Source: Lanius collurio (Eukaryota > Chordata > Aves > Passeriformes > Laniidae). From it: a stretch of DNA of 64,000 bases. The position numbers and the translations under genes were made by a program. The notes under the pieces were generated by a model. It worked only from the letters and a program-made list of their open reading frames with translations. It did no database searches and was not told the origin of the DNA. This document shows, piece after piece, positions 50,565 to 62,400 of this stretch. The stretch lies in NCBI GenBank assembly GCA_020086605.1, contig JACBWW010000049.1, positions 5,310,316 to 5,374,315 of the forward strand, read 5' to 3'. Numbering within the stretch: the stretch's first letter is position 1; every line of letters starts with the position of its first letter.

Positions 50565-51505
50565 TGTCATATATGAAATTTGAAAGTTGGTCTTTGCATA
50601 TCAAGTGTTTTTAAGTGTTTAATCAATTCCCAGTTAATTACCCTGGTTAATAAAGTTTTGTACTCTTTTTAATGACCCATCAGCCCAGATACCGATTACC
50701 CAAATGTTTATTAAAGGATTATGCAGTTCCCAGTTCAAAATCCCTTTTGCAATGAATTTTCCAAGTTGTTAGTTCCCAGTTTAACTGCAAATAATGTTCT
50801 GTAAGTTTCATAGCAAGTTTCATATTTTTACACCATTGTTAACTGTTCTAAGAATGTTTATGTATTTTTACAAGTATGTTTTATGCCTTTACAAATGATT
50901 TTAACATCCAACTCTACTTTAGAAATGGCCCAGGAACCCAGGGTCATAACTACCACAGACTGTTTTTAGACTCTGACCAGTACCCTGCAGCTTGGTTCCA
51001 TGGTAACCTGAATTTCAGTGGGGGGACTTTCCCACCTTTGGAAAAAGTACCATCACCCTCTGGAACACAGCGAGCCATTGGTGGTCTGGGATTATCTCAC
51101 TTCTACACCCCACCTATCACCTTGGACCATGTGGGCGGCCTGTGGGAAGAACAGGGTGGAGCTCAGGCACTATAAAAGCTGGTGCGCAGAGCCAGGAGCT
51201 GGCTTAGGTAAATGGCCTTAGGAATTGCTGAGGGTCAATGCTGAGTGCAGGCCAGCTTCCACTGGAAGCCAACCATAAAATAATTGACTGTAGACTAATT
51301 AAAGTCACCTCAGCACTGCCAGTGTTCCTTTTCTGGTGGTTCAGAGCCCAAAAGGGCCAAAAGATCTCTGGATCTCCTGTGTTCCTGGGACCTTTAGATC
51401 GAGCCATTGGATCTCAATTTTAATTTTAAACTATATTTGTTACTTTTTTTGCTTTTAATGAATTTTTATTTTATTTTAAGAAAACAAGAGTTGTCTTGTT
51501 TCTCA
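50565..51505 (+). mobile_element. Solo LTR-like element, copy 2
   Basis: A 941 bp second copy of the element at 40672-41621, same orientation, with the same TGTCATATATG start and TTGTTTCTCA end. TATA box at 51171-51177 and inverted CCAAT box at 51077-51081. Immediate flanks (gaatga on the left, tagatg on the right) do not form a clear target-site duplication. Nor does its right flank match the left flank of copy 1, as would be expected if the two were the ends of one provirus. The 8.9 kb between the copies contains a CR1 and unclassified DNA but no retroviral genes. Two independent solo LTRs is the simplest reading. Confidence 0.82.
51171..51177 (+). promoter_or_regulatory. TATA box of LTR copy 2
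   Basis: tataaaa, at the position equivalent to 41289-41295 in copy 1, downstream of the near-identical 125 bp block. A possible ATTAAA polyadenylation signal lies at about 51297-51302; copy 1 has ctaaag at the equivalent place. Confidence 0.55.
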
Positions 51506-53256
51506 TAGATGATCTCACAGAGGAGAGAGGACGATACTGTCCCCCCAAAAGGGACCTGAAGTCATTGAAGAAGAGATTGTTCCTCTCAGTGCATGATCTT
51601 TATTCTGACTAGTCTTGAACTTGTTAAAATCTCTGACAGGATTGCAGTGGGCTTAAACTGAATCAGAATTTTGCCTGTCATATTTGAAAAATGAAAGATT
51701 GAGCCTCAGTAATTTTTCCTCCCATTAAAAAAATATATTTGCCGAAATAGACAAAACTCTCAGAAATACTCAGTTCTTCAGAAGACTCTATATGGCAGAT
51801 GACAATTCAAAACAGACCTACTCTGGAATGTTCTTAGGCTATAACTGGGCACTTGCTCTGGGAAGATAAAGAGCTATGCAACCTTGCACTTCTGGAGCCA
51901 TCTGATTTCATACCACATTATATTTGATAAATTCAGTAAGAATTCATAAGGAATTTGAAGCTTCTATCAGATCATCTAGAAGAAAATAAAAAACAATCGC
52001 AAAAAACTTAGAACTGAGTACTTGTTTTTATTCTAAACAAAAATTTGTCTGAAACTAGGCTTACTTCTTATTTAAAATGGCCTTGAGAAACTGATTTGAA
52101 TTCTGCTACAGGTAAAAATCAGTGTAAGTTTCAAAATCACAAGACAGCCATCTTAAGGACATATCTTGGATAGAAGGACATATGAGGAACAAAATAATTG
52201 CATAAATATTTAATCTAGGGTAGTTTATGTTCCTGACACAACAGATGAGGAAGTATGAAACTATATTGGTGGGGTAGAAAGCTTATTTAAATACATTTGA
52301 ATAACTTATTTCCTGAAGTCTGGATAAAAATAGGACAGAGTGTGTGTGGGCTATATTACTGAGACACATTCCCATTCAAAACAGACATATTTCATCACTT
52401 TTTCCTTTCAATAATCCAATTGTCAGTTTTATAGTCCATAAAAAAAAATGTGCAGAAGGGATAGGAAATGACTTTCATACATATCCTGACTGCTGAGTTG
52501 CTCTGTTTCATTACATTGCCCTGCAGATGACTGACAGCTCTGTAATCAACTTCAGACTGGATTTAGTGGTTCCACATCCCATTCTCTCATTAATTATTGA
52601 AGGCATTTTTCTCTGTTGCACGCCGGGTCGGTGTATCCACTGTATTTCTATTTGCATCTCCTGAGCAACAGAGGAGTTGTTGTTGAACTGGGAATCAGTC
52701 ATCACATGCACACACACAAGAAAAGATGAAGAGGAAGAAAAGTAACATAAAAGAACCATAGAAGTGCTTGCAAGAGGCCTGGAGCAGCTCCACTGCTACC
52801 TGTGAGGTCTCAGCACACAGTGTTCAGAAACAAACCGGTCGCTTACAAACGTTTTTGTTTTGCAAATGGTTTTGGTTTTCTGCTAAGCAGAATAGTTTTT
52901 GGGTTTTGTTTTTACTGTTAATGGTGCTATTCACCCATTTCTTGCTGTCTGCTTAATTGGATAGTGCAGAAGAAAAAGAAATATTCCTAAGAACCCTGAA
53001 CAAATAGCATAAGTGTAAAATTAGTGCTCTCTAAATGCCATATAAACTTAAGATTATATTTTTTTCTGAATTATTCTGTTAATGGTCAGAGTTCTTTCTT
53101 GGAAGACCAGGTGACGGATCAGTTAAATATGCCTGCAGAAATAGGTCAGGTACACATCTTCTCATCCACTCCTCTTGGCAGCTCTGTGCCAAGGTAGTAT
53201 GTAGCCTTCTTTGCTGGGCTATAGGTGCCCAGCTAATATATAATAGTTTAAAGGGC
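51506..53256. other. AT-rich non-coding stretch, no gene seen
   Basis: Unclassified. A patch at about 52500-52720 combines TAAT-type homeodomain-like words, an octamer word (atttgcat, 52650-52657) and rare CpGs, and a minus-strand frame is open across it (52511-52759) without any recognised domain. It could be a conserved non-coding element, but this cannot be judged without comparison to other genomes. Confidence 0.45.
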
Positions 53257-53765
53257 CACAGAATCACAGAATGGTTTGGACTGCAAGGAACATTGAAGAT
53301 CATCTCCTTGCAAGCCCCCTGCCACAGGGAGGCCTTTCACTGGACCAGGTTGCTCCAAGACCCATTCAGCCTGGCCTTTAACACTTCCAGGAATGGGGCA
53401 TTCACAACTCCTTTGAGCACCCCATTCCAGTGTCCCACCACCCTCAGAGTAAAGAATTTCTTCTTTATAACTAATCTAAACCTAATTTGTTTCAGTTTAA
53501 TGCCATACACCCTTGTTCTAAAACCACCCTTGTAAAAAGTCCCTCTCCAGCTCTCTTGTAGCCCGTTTAGGTTCTGGAAGGTGCTCTGAGATCTCCCTGA
53601 AGGTGCTTTATGGCCTTCTGTGCTCCAGGCTGAACAACTCCACCCCCTCAACCTGTCACCATAGGAGAGGTCCTCCAGCCCTCTGAGCATCTTCATGTCC
53701 CTCATCTGCACTTGCTCCAACAGGTCCATGTCCTTATGTTGGGATCCAGAACTGGATGCAGCAGC
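53257..53765 (-). mobile_element. CR1 LINE, 5'-truncated, minus strand
   Basis: On the given strand the element starts with the reverse complement of the CR1 terminus (acagaatcacagaatgg). It runs through 'ccaccctcagagtaaagaat', 'ttcttctttataactaatct', 'cctaaacct'-type block variants, 'gtgctccaggctgaacaact', 'accataggagaggtcctcca', 'gccctctgagcatcttcatg' and 'tgggatccagaactggatgc'. This is the usual order of the 3' non-coding region read backwards. The copy is about 510 bases and fairly well preserved. The open frames inside it on both strands (for example 53337-53729) are by-products of the repeat. It stops before the reverse-transcriptase region. Confidence 0.92.
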
Positions 53766-53779
53766 TGCCTTTTTCTTAA

Positions 53780-53816
53780 TTCACAGTATCATGGAATGGC
53801 ATGTTTGGGTTGGATG
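53780..53816 (-). mobile_element. Scrap of a second CR1 3' end
   Basis: Immediately right of the preceding CR1, 'ttcacagtatcatggaatgg' followed by 'catgtttgggttgga' looks like the reverse complement of another CR1 terminus (cacagaatcatggaatggtttgggttgga). Only about 37 bases can be recognised. The arrangement suggests one CR1 landed next to or into the tail of another. Confidence 0.5.
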
Positions 53817-56330
53817 ATGCATGACAGCTAAATCATAAACTGACAATCTCATATCTACTTACAATTAGTTTCAAAAATAGCAGGCTAATTGACCTACTCA
53901 TCCATCTCCCAATTCCTACTCCTAAGATCTCAGACTGTGTCCTTCATAAGTACCTACCTGTCTGCATTGATGTGATGATAATTTCACAGTCCATCAATAT
54001 CCAACCTATGAAATAGAAAAAACTAATTTCTGACCTCATAGGCATGTTCCATGAGTAACTGTCCATACTTAGGAGAAAACAGAAATTTCATTTAAAAGAT
54101 AAGGCTGAGGTTTCAAAATAAAATTTAAAAAAGACTGATGAAACAAAAGTCAGGGGAAAATATCTGGCTAAATATTAGAAAGTTTGATTTTTTGTTTTGA
54201 ATAAAATGATTGCTTTAAAAATGAAACAGAAGAAAGAATTGAATATGTGTGTTTCATGTTAAAATATTGGGACTTCCAGACACTCCAATTTTAGTGTAAA
54301 AAAGGGACACAATATTGACATAAATATGTACAGTAGAATATTTTGGTAAGTTTTTTCTAATGAATGTTTTTCTAACTTTAGTAAATGAATAGGGACATAA
54401 TACAAGATTTATAAGACCTTAATTCCACATTTTTATATCTTGCCAAGGGGACACAACTGGGAGGGACTTCCTGATGTTACTGAAGGCAGTTCCCTCTCAT
54501 ATTAGCCACAGCACTGTATAGCTGTGAAATGGAAAACATAAATAACCAACCTGGAAATTTCTGTTAAGGGTACATCTCAAAAATTGAGACTGTTGATACA
54601 CATCTTCAGGGGCAGGACTGATGTCAAAACAACTGAACTGAACACACTAACGAACAGTACTTGACAATGCTTGGAAAGATAAATTATTCATCTCTAGAGG
54701 ATGAACAAACCAAATGTTTTTTAAAAATTGGATTTTTTTACGATGTACAAGAACGGTTGAATTTGTGTATAAGCAAATACTGAAGGCTTTGAAGAAAGTG
54801 CAGAATTTGATCTATGATTAATAAGTTGAATCAGATGAAAAACGCTTTCAGCAGGCTTTTGAACATTATAAAATAGCGTTATTAGAAAGGTACCATGTAG
54901 TGGGACTAAACATATGAACATAAAATTTATTCATGAGTTCAGCTGAAGTAAGAAATACCATAATTTCACTAAGACTGGGAAGAAGAGCAGGCTTTATTTC
55001 TGTTACAAACAGTGGAAAAACAGCTATTATATGTGAAATTATTTCAATGCATCTTGCTGCACAAGCCAATTCTGCTGCTAAAATAAAGGATTGTTTTAAA
55101 TGTAAATAAGTTTTTAAACACTTTAAGTAGCAGAATCACAAACGCAGGTCTCTGCAATACTTATTCCAAGTGACATTTTTAGCCATTAAAATTGTTTGTC
55201 TTGAAATACATATGAAATATTTTCTCATGTTAGAAACCCAAATATTGAAGTTAATATCAAAAACAATTTTTTCAAGTTTCCTCATATTCAGTAAAATGTC
55301 AATAACTGTTCAGAAACAAGGTTAAGATGGAATAAAATAACCATTTTCTTTCCCTCTCAAAAAGAAACATTCTTACATGGATAATATGCTAGTGCTTTTT
55401 TGTTTCTTCATCACTTGACTTATACTTAACTAAAAGATTAACTTAGATATAATTATGTGACGGTGCAGGATGAACAGAATAAATGAGAAGGCTTTGCTAA
55501 TCTTACTCTCCCTTACTGCTATTCCAGCGATCACATTAAAGAAAAAAAGCACCTAAAAAGTTCTCAGTTACATTTGTTGGAACTTAGGCTAATTAGCACG
55601 TGGGATATCTTCATGTCAAAATCATATTCCCTTCTTGGAAATCTTTACTAATTTCTTCCTTTATAGATTTCATATGCATTAAAAAAAAACCCAGTAGACA
55701 AAGGAATGTGAATTCTAATTGAACAGCTCCATGAAAGGAGTCATGAGGATAGAGCTGATATTTGAAGACAAGGTAAGATTTGGCTTTTAAAAATAGAGGA
55801 AAGATAAAGGATTTTCAGAAGAATTCCTAGTAGAAGATACTATTTTGTGTGGATTCTCTGCTCAGTAATAGTTAGAAATTTTCATTGAAGATTTCTGAGA
55901 CATCAAGGGGAATCCAGAAGTGCTCTGTGACATCTCCTGTACTCCTCCAATATGAAAAACTCCTTCAGCATAAGAGAAAAAAAATTATCATCCATATCAT
56001 ATCACATCACTGACAAACCATAATCTTCCCCATCATAAAGATAATGACTCTGCCAGCCCTTTTACTAATATTGAGAAACTCATCAAAAATAGTAATAATA
56101 TTTCTTCTATTTTTTTCTTTAAGTGTAATTGAGTTAGGATTACACATAATAGCTCCTGTGCTTATATAATATTTTCAGTTTAAATAATCCTTAATTTTTT
56201 CTCCAGAATTGTGAGCTACGTTTTCATTGAATGCTCTCTAGGAAGGCTGGAATTATCTCATCTGAGTTGTCTCAGGATCACATTTGTCATATTTAGGGAT
56301 GCACCATGCTGGTGGCCCTTAGACAACGTG
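53817..56330. other. AT-rich non-coding stretch, no gene seen
   Basis: No gene, repeat family or long open frame is recognised. The old CR1/L3 relic to the right may begin a little earlier than annotated. Confidence 0.5.
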
Positions 56331-56520
56331 TTTCCAGCTGATCCACTGATTACTTTCCCCCACTCTGTTATTTCCAGCTTACAAACACATAGCTGGAATC
56401 AGCTTTTTCTGCAAGCCTCAATGCATAACCTTGCATTTCACTTTGTTTCAGCTCATCCCCTTCCCACTGTTCAGCTTTCAATGTCATTTCAGTCTCCTTG
56501 TACAATATTCTAACAGCTGA
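56331..56520 (-). mobile_element. Probable ancient CR1/L3-type fragment
   Basis: The blocks 'gtttccagctgatccactga', 'ctttttctgcaagcctcaat' then 'gcataaccttgcatttcac', 'tttcagctcatccccttccc' and 'tcagtctccttgtacaatat' resemble the reverse complement of old CR1/L3 elements. That region reads like '...aaccttgcattt...ttgaatttcat...ctccttgta.gatat...'. The match is short and degraded. It could be part of the same ancient insertion as 58600-59412, which has the same orientation 2 kb away. Confidence 0.35.
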
Positions 56521-58599
56521 CTGGTGGCCAAGGCTGAATAACAGAATGTAACTAATAATGTTGTTATAAAGATTATTTTTTATGGACAAGTGCCAAAAAT
56601 CACATAATCAAACCTGACAGACTGATTTTCACCTCTTTGAATATGCAAAATAGTAGAGGTCTATGAGCATGAGCTTCACACAACTCCTGCCAGAAAACCA
56701 GCCTCTTTTTGTCTTTGAAATGGGACATTTATGGAGACCAGACTGAACTTTTGAGAATGCTGTTTTCCACACAGATTCCCAAAATACAGTTATGTGTGTA
56801 GTCTGTGATGTGACAGTTATGTGACACATACCTGTGTCCTGTTCTTTCAGGTAAGCTCACAACAACCTGCACGTCCCTATTTCAGGGTACCCAAGTTTTG
56901 ACACCCTACGGGTCTTTTGGCCCACATTTCACTTCTACATTTCCAAATACAAACCAGACAAAATTGTAAGTGGCTGAATATAATTCAGTATTTCTGTACT
57001 GGAAATAAAAGCATGTTTTGTCTCTTCAATTCTAATCCAAACCTCTTTTCCATAAAGCTGGTACTCCCACAGATTTAGTTAGAGGAGAAGGAGGGAGAAG
57101 AGGGAGAATCATCATTCCTTTTCCTCATGAGTAGAAGTTAATTTCTACATGCTGACATAGGTAGAAATAGTGGACTCAATAACATTCTACTTTTTTTTCC
57201 TACCTGTATGTTCAGTGCATTTAAGAAATTTGCCTATAGAGAGATTGGGGATCTGTTTCATCAACTAGAGATGAAAACTTCTAAGGTTTATTCTCATTTA
57301 AGTTCTGCATCTCCATCAGCTAATATTAAGAATGCACAAAAGAAAAGCAATTTTGTCTTCATGTAAAAACATACAGATGAATAATCTGGTCCTCCAGGTG
57401 AATAGGATTTGAGACTGGGAATTTATCAACAACAGTACTAGGAAAATGGCATTCTTATTTAAGGCAAATTTCTGGTTATAAGAATGAACTGTAGAAAAGA
57501 AATGGCAATGAAACTGTTGCTGTCTGGAAACTGAAACGAGTGCAAGAAAATTGCACAGATGAAACAACAGGTGAAACAAAACTAGTTTGCATGACAGGCA
57601 CAAATATCAATTCATCTGCCTGTGCAGGCAGCAGCATTTTCTTGGTCTCCTAGTGTGAAAAGTGATTTTTATCAAAAAACATCAAACTTTTACCCAGATA
57701 ATAATCTGTTTCAGTATTTGACACATCTGAGAAGCATCAATATTGTTATTTTCTGTGTATGGCAACTCGGATAGAGAGACCTGTGACAAACAAGTTACGA
57801 GTTCTTTAAACTACAGATATTAGTCCAGTCTTTGGGTCACCTTTTCTCATACTGAAGGCTAAAATAAAGGACAGGGAATTTTCTCATTCAAAATAAGTCT
57901 GGAATTGTGACAGATCAGTGATAAAAGTCTGTTCCATGGTCAGCTTTCTGTCTATTAGTGAAGGAGGATGATAGGTGAGATGGTGGGTACCAGCTAGAGG
58001 TGGTAGGTAGAATTAAGCCCAGAGATTTTTTTACAGCCTCTGGAGGAAAACAGACATTTACACACACAGTGTGCACAGCACACTTAATCTCATCCTAAAG
58101 CAGGTTTCAAAATTGATGAGATGAATTATGCATTATTTTGCATATTTCCTTTTATGGTCTATAAAAGGTAGCTGTGGTAATAAACTCAGATATAAATATT
58201 GAAGCTGCTGCAGGCTAAAAATTTGTGAGCTGAAACACACCCAGGAAGACAAACATGCTCTCAAGGACTAGAAATGCTCTATTTTAAACAAAACCAAAAC
58301 AAAATCAGTGTTTATTTCCACTCAGAGTTTATAGTTTTGGTATAAAACAAGGGTACCCATATCCTTTCAGTATCCTTGAAGCATTTTAAAAATACATGCT
58401 GTGAGTATTTTAATATATCCATCTTCAGTGGACTCGTGAGTTCAGATTTCTTTTTCAAGTTTCAATGTTTTCCTCACCCTTACCACCCCTATGACTTTTC
58501 TAGTTATTTTCAAATACCATTGCTTCTATCTTCAAATATATGAAAACCATGGAAACATAAATCTTGACAGGATCTCAAGAGAGCATGTATTGATCTGTC
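56521..58599. other. AT-rich non-coding stretch, no gene seen
   Basis: No recognisable coding or repeat sequence. A short alternating purine-pyrimidine stretch (cacacacagtgtgcacagcac) lies near 58060-58080. Confidence 0.5.
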
Positions 58600-59412
58600 C
58601 CCTAGATATAAGATGGGTACATCTTAAGCATTTCTGTCAGATGCTTTTCTGAAAACAGTTTCTTAAAAATATCCAGTGGGGTAGATTTTACAGCTTCCTT
58701 GGGTAATCTGTGCCAGTGCTTTACTCTCTGGTAACCTGAACGTGTTTCTTACTATGCTTTTGCAAGTTAAACTAATTTGTTTTTCCCTTATCCCCTGTGG
58801 ATGTAGAAAGCAATTGATCATCACCTTTTTTTAATATAATTTAACATATTAAAGATAGTCAACCTGTCCCGGTGTCTGTCTTGCCTTCTATAGACAAAAG
58901 GAGTCAAATTTTTTCAACCTTTCCTATAATTCATGTCTTATAAACTTATTTCTCTCACAGTTTCCCCTTCAAACTTTCTGGGCTATGTCTGTCTTAAACT
59001 ACAGAGAAACTTAAGATTTTACAATGGAACAGTGCTAGGTGAACTTTAATTATTATTTCCCATATCTTCTCACATGCTCTTAATGAATCCCAGAATGAGA
59101 TTCACCAGTTTTGAGTTATCATCTCTCTGTTGACTTTCTCTCTCCTTAGAATCTAACATCATTCCCAGGTTTCACGTGACACATTGCTGCCTTGTGAGCT
59201 ATCCCTCATTTTGTAGTTACACACAGGATTTCTTCTTCAGGGTGCAGTGCCTTTTACTTCTCATTATTGAATTTCATCTTGTTAGATTTCATCTTATTTC
59301 CTCAGTTTCTCCAGATCATTTTAAATTTTAATGCTGCCTTGTAGGTTGCTTGTGACCTCCCTCCTGGCCCTGCTTGAATTCATCAGTGCCTCAAAGATTA
59401 GAAAGGAAACTG
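58600..59412 (-). mobile_element. Ancient CR1/L3-type LINE relic
   Basis: On the given strand the order matches the reverse complement of the 3' region of old amniote CR1/L3 elements. There is 'cttccttgggtaatctgtgc' then 'cagtgctttac', 'ggtaacctgaacgtgtttctt', a 'cttatcccctgtgg' block, 'tcaaattttttcaacctttc' then 'ctataattcatgtcttata', 'atgaatcccagaatgagattc', a 'gacacattgctgcc' block, 'ttattgaatttcatcttgtt' and 'tttctccagatcattttaaa' then 'ttttaatgctgcc'. It is highly diverged and non-coding. It is similar in age and orientation to the relic at 31655-33660 but covers a partly different section of the element. Confidence 0.68.
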
Positions 59413-62400
59413 ATAATATTACTGAGCTAATCAGTGTGTGAAATGGAAAGTTTAAAGCAATGGTAGAGAGTGGAAAACATTGCTGGCATTAGTTGGGAAT
59501 AAATAACCTTGTGGGTAGCTGCCAGGTAGGAGATAGCAACTCTTACATGATGCTTCTCCTGACACTGCACATTTTGAGAATATTTAGTACCTGCTTAGCA
59601 AAATGATGATTTGCAAACAGAGCATAACTTTCAAGTCTCTAATTCTTTCATCTCATGTATGTGTGCTGAGAACTTGTGTCAGCCTTCTATGTGCCAAAAT
59701 GACAGGTCTGTCTCAGCTGGGTGATTATCCTGAGATGGGAGGCCACTTGGGATGTGTAAAACTGTGTTGGTGTCAAACCAAAGGAAAAAAAACCCAGTAA
59801 CACATTTTCTAGGACAAAGCTATAAAGCCATGCAGGTCAGAAAGCAATGAAAGTTGACTATTTCAGCAGGACAACTGCTGCATTTGAGATACTGATAACA
59901 GTGGTGGGAGGCACATAGACAACATACCAATGTCTGCAGCCCAAGATCTGCACAACACACCTCCCATATTTTATCAAGGATTATATACAGACTGCAAGTT
60001 TTCCCATTATAAGATGTGGAACCTGAACTGCAGTGCAGCTAGGAGCAAAGTTTCTATACAAATTTAACATAAAGTAATCAACTAAAGAATTCATGCTGCC
60101 TGACTGAAGGAGATAACAAAAAAGGAGAAGGATCTTAAAAGGGATAGAGAATGTATTAATTATATGTAAATCTGCAGATTACATTTTTTAATTTGGAAAT
60201 TGTCTTCCATATTGGGAACAGTGGGTCAGGGGTTCTGGAGCTCCTGAGAGCCTGTAATCAGGTGATGGGTGTGAGATAGCAAACATCAACAGACATGAGA
60301 TGCAGACTCTGGAAGGTACATCCAAAATTATTAAAAAACCTAAAAATCAATAAATCTATTTTGTATTTCTTTATTTAATTCATTAAAGGAAATACTGATC
60401 AGGAACCACCTTACAGGTATACAGGAAATATACAGATATACCTGAAATATCTTCAGAGCCTAGCAATGAATTACTAACTGTGGTGTGAGGATGTTTTTTA
60501 CTCAGCTGATAGTGACTCTGTCTCATCCTTTCATACCAAATACTTAAGCAGCTCTTCTCTGCCTGTCAGAATTAAATCAAGAATGGTTATTCAATAACTT
60601 CTCACATCTTCTAAAGAAAAGGTTAATCTTAATAAATTTGAATGACATATTTCTATAATTTTTTAAAAAATGTATGTAATTCAGGTTCTTTACTGCCACC
60701 ATGCATAGCTTTTCTTTGTAATTGTTTAAAAACTTTCAATATTTCCCTCTTACTAGGCAGTCTGCAGCATACCCCATACATCTGTTTTTCTCCTTTTACA
60801 TTTATTCAGAAATACTACATCTTTTAACTTTTGCAGTCACTTCTTCATGAATGAGAGCAAAAAGAAACTCTTTTAATACGTAGAAAAAAATACATCTTAA
60901 ATTTCCCTCAGATATTAATTCTTTCTGCGTAAACACTCCAGTTTTACCACTCGTTCTAATCTGTCTCTTAAACAATAATACACAATTCTTATGGCATTTT
61001 AAGACTTCAAAATTTTCCAGTATCCTCCTGTTATCTGGATATTCCTGTATAGTTGCCTCAACTGCTCATCAGGCAACTCTCATTTTCCTCCAGCAGTTTT
61101 CAGCTAGCTTCCATGCTTTTAACATCCTCGTCAAAACAATCTTTACCAAGATGATTAATTGTGATGCTCTTAGGTACTTTTCCCTTGTTTTATCAGCTGT
61201 ACATCCCATGCTCCTCATGGACTCCTCAATGAGCACTGGCCAGGAAGATCTGGGTCATAAACTTTCTGTGACTTCTGTAAGAAAATCTTCCATAAGTAAC
61301 TCTGAAAGGTTCTTACCTGACTGTATAAGCCCATACCATTATATGAATTTGGGGGAACAGACAGAAGCACCTCTTGTTATTCTGATGTCCTCACCTTTGT
61401 TCTCAGAATTTCGTAGCTATTTCTAATTGCCTAATGGTCACTAATACCAATGTGGAAAAGCAGCTTAGAGTAGCACTGATGTATTCAAGGTTTTGCAAGA
61501 TCTTGAAGGTCATCAAATTCAGATGCTTGGGCATGTCACAGCAGATTCTATTTGCAATTAAAATAGTGAGAATAACAAGAAGATTAATTGCTTTCTGTGG
61601 AGGTATTACAGATCCATATCAATGTAATTGAGCTCATAATCTGGCTCATTGACAGGTGAGTCCGTTTACAAGGAGTGATTTCATTGTTATTGTTCTTTCA
61701 AACCGTGCTTTAAAAAAAAAAGTAGTCCTTGATCTCTTCTCAAATTTCAAATACATTATAAAAATATGCATAAAACAATATAATTTCTCCTGAAATATAT
61801 GCTTAGTTAATTTCCCTTCATCTCAAATAAAAATATTGCTTCTCTCTCCTTCATCTTTCTGTCAATAAACAATTAATAGGTGGAAATGAATGTATTCTCA
61901 CAGATGCCAGTGCTGATATTGGTAAGAATGGTGAACCAGTGGTGAACCTGGGCAAACTGCTTGATTTCTGCAGCCAGGCTGCATCTGGTAATGGATGTAG
62001 TTCAGCTGTCAATATCTTGTACCAGGAAGCCATACTGAGGAGGAAAAAGGTTAAGCCACCCAGTGCAAGGATTTGAAGCCTCTGTGATCTTTCTGCCTGC
62101 GCTGTTCAATGTCAGAGGGCAGCCTCGTTGGCATCCCAGTGTGAGCCTCCACACTCACATCTGAATCCAGTGTTACACTGGGAAATCCCGGGACTCTGCA
62201 GTTATTGGTTCAGCTCTGGCAGCAAGAGAGACAAAAATACAGTTAAAGCCTGTGTTAAATTTTACATGTATCAGCAATATCCTAACTTCAGAGAAAACTG
62301 TAATCTTACAAAATGACAGTACTTAAAATTGCTGACCCAGAGTGGAGTCTTCTCATGTGAGGGGTTCTTAGCTGTGCCTGTACCCATTCATCAGCATCTT

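Noticed and set aside
53337..53729. 130-codon minus-strand open frame
   Set aside because: Same reason: it reads through the CR1 3' region, whose consensus tends to be open in one frame.
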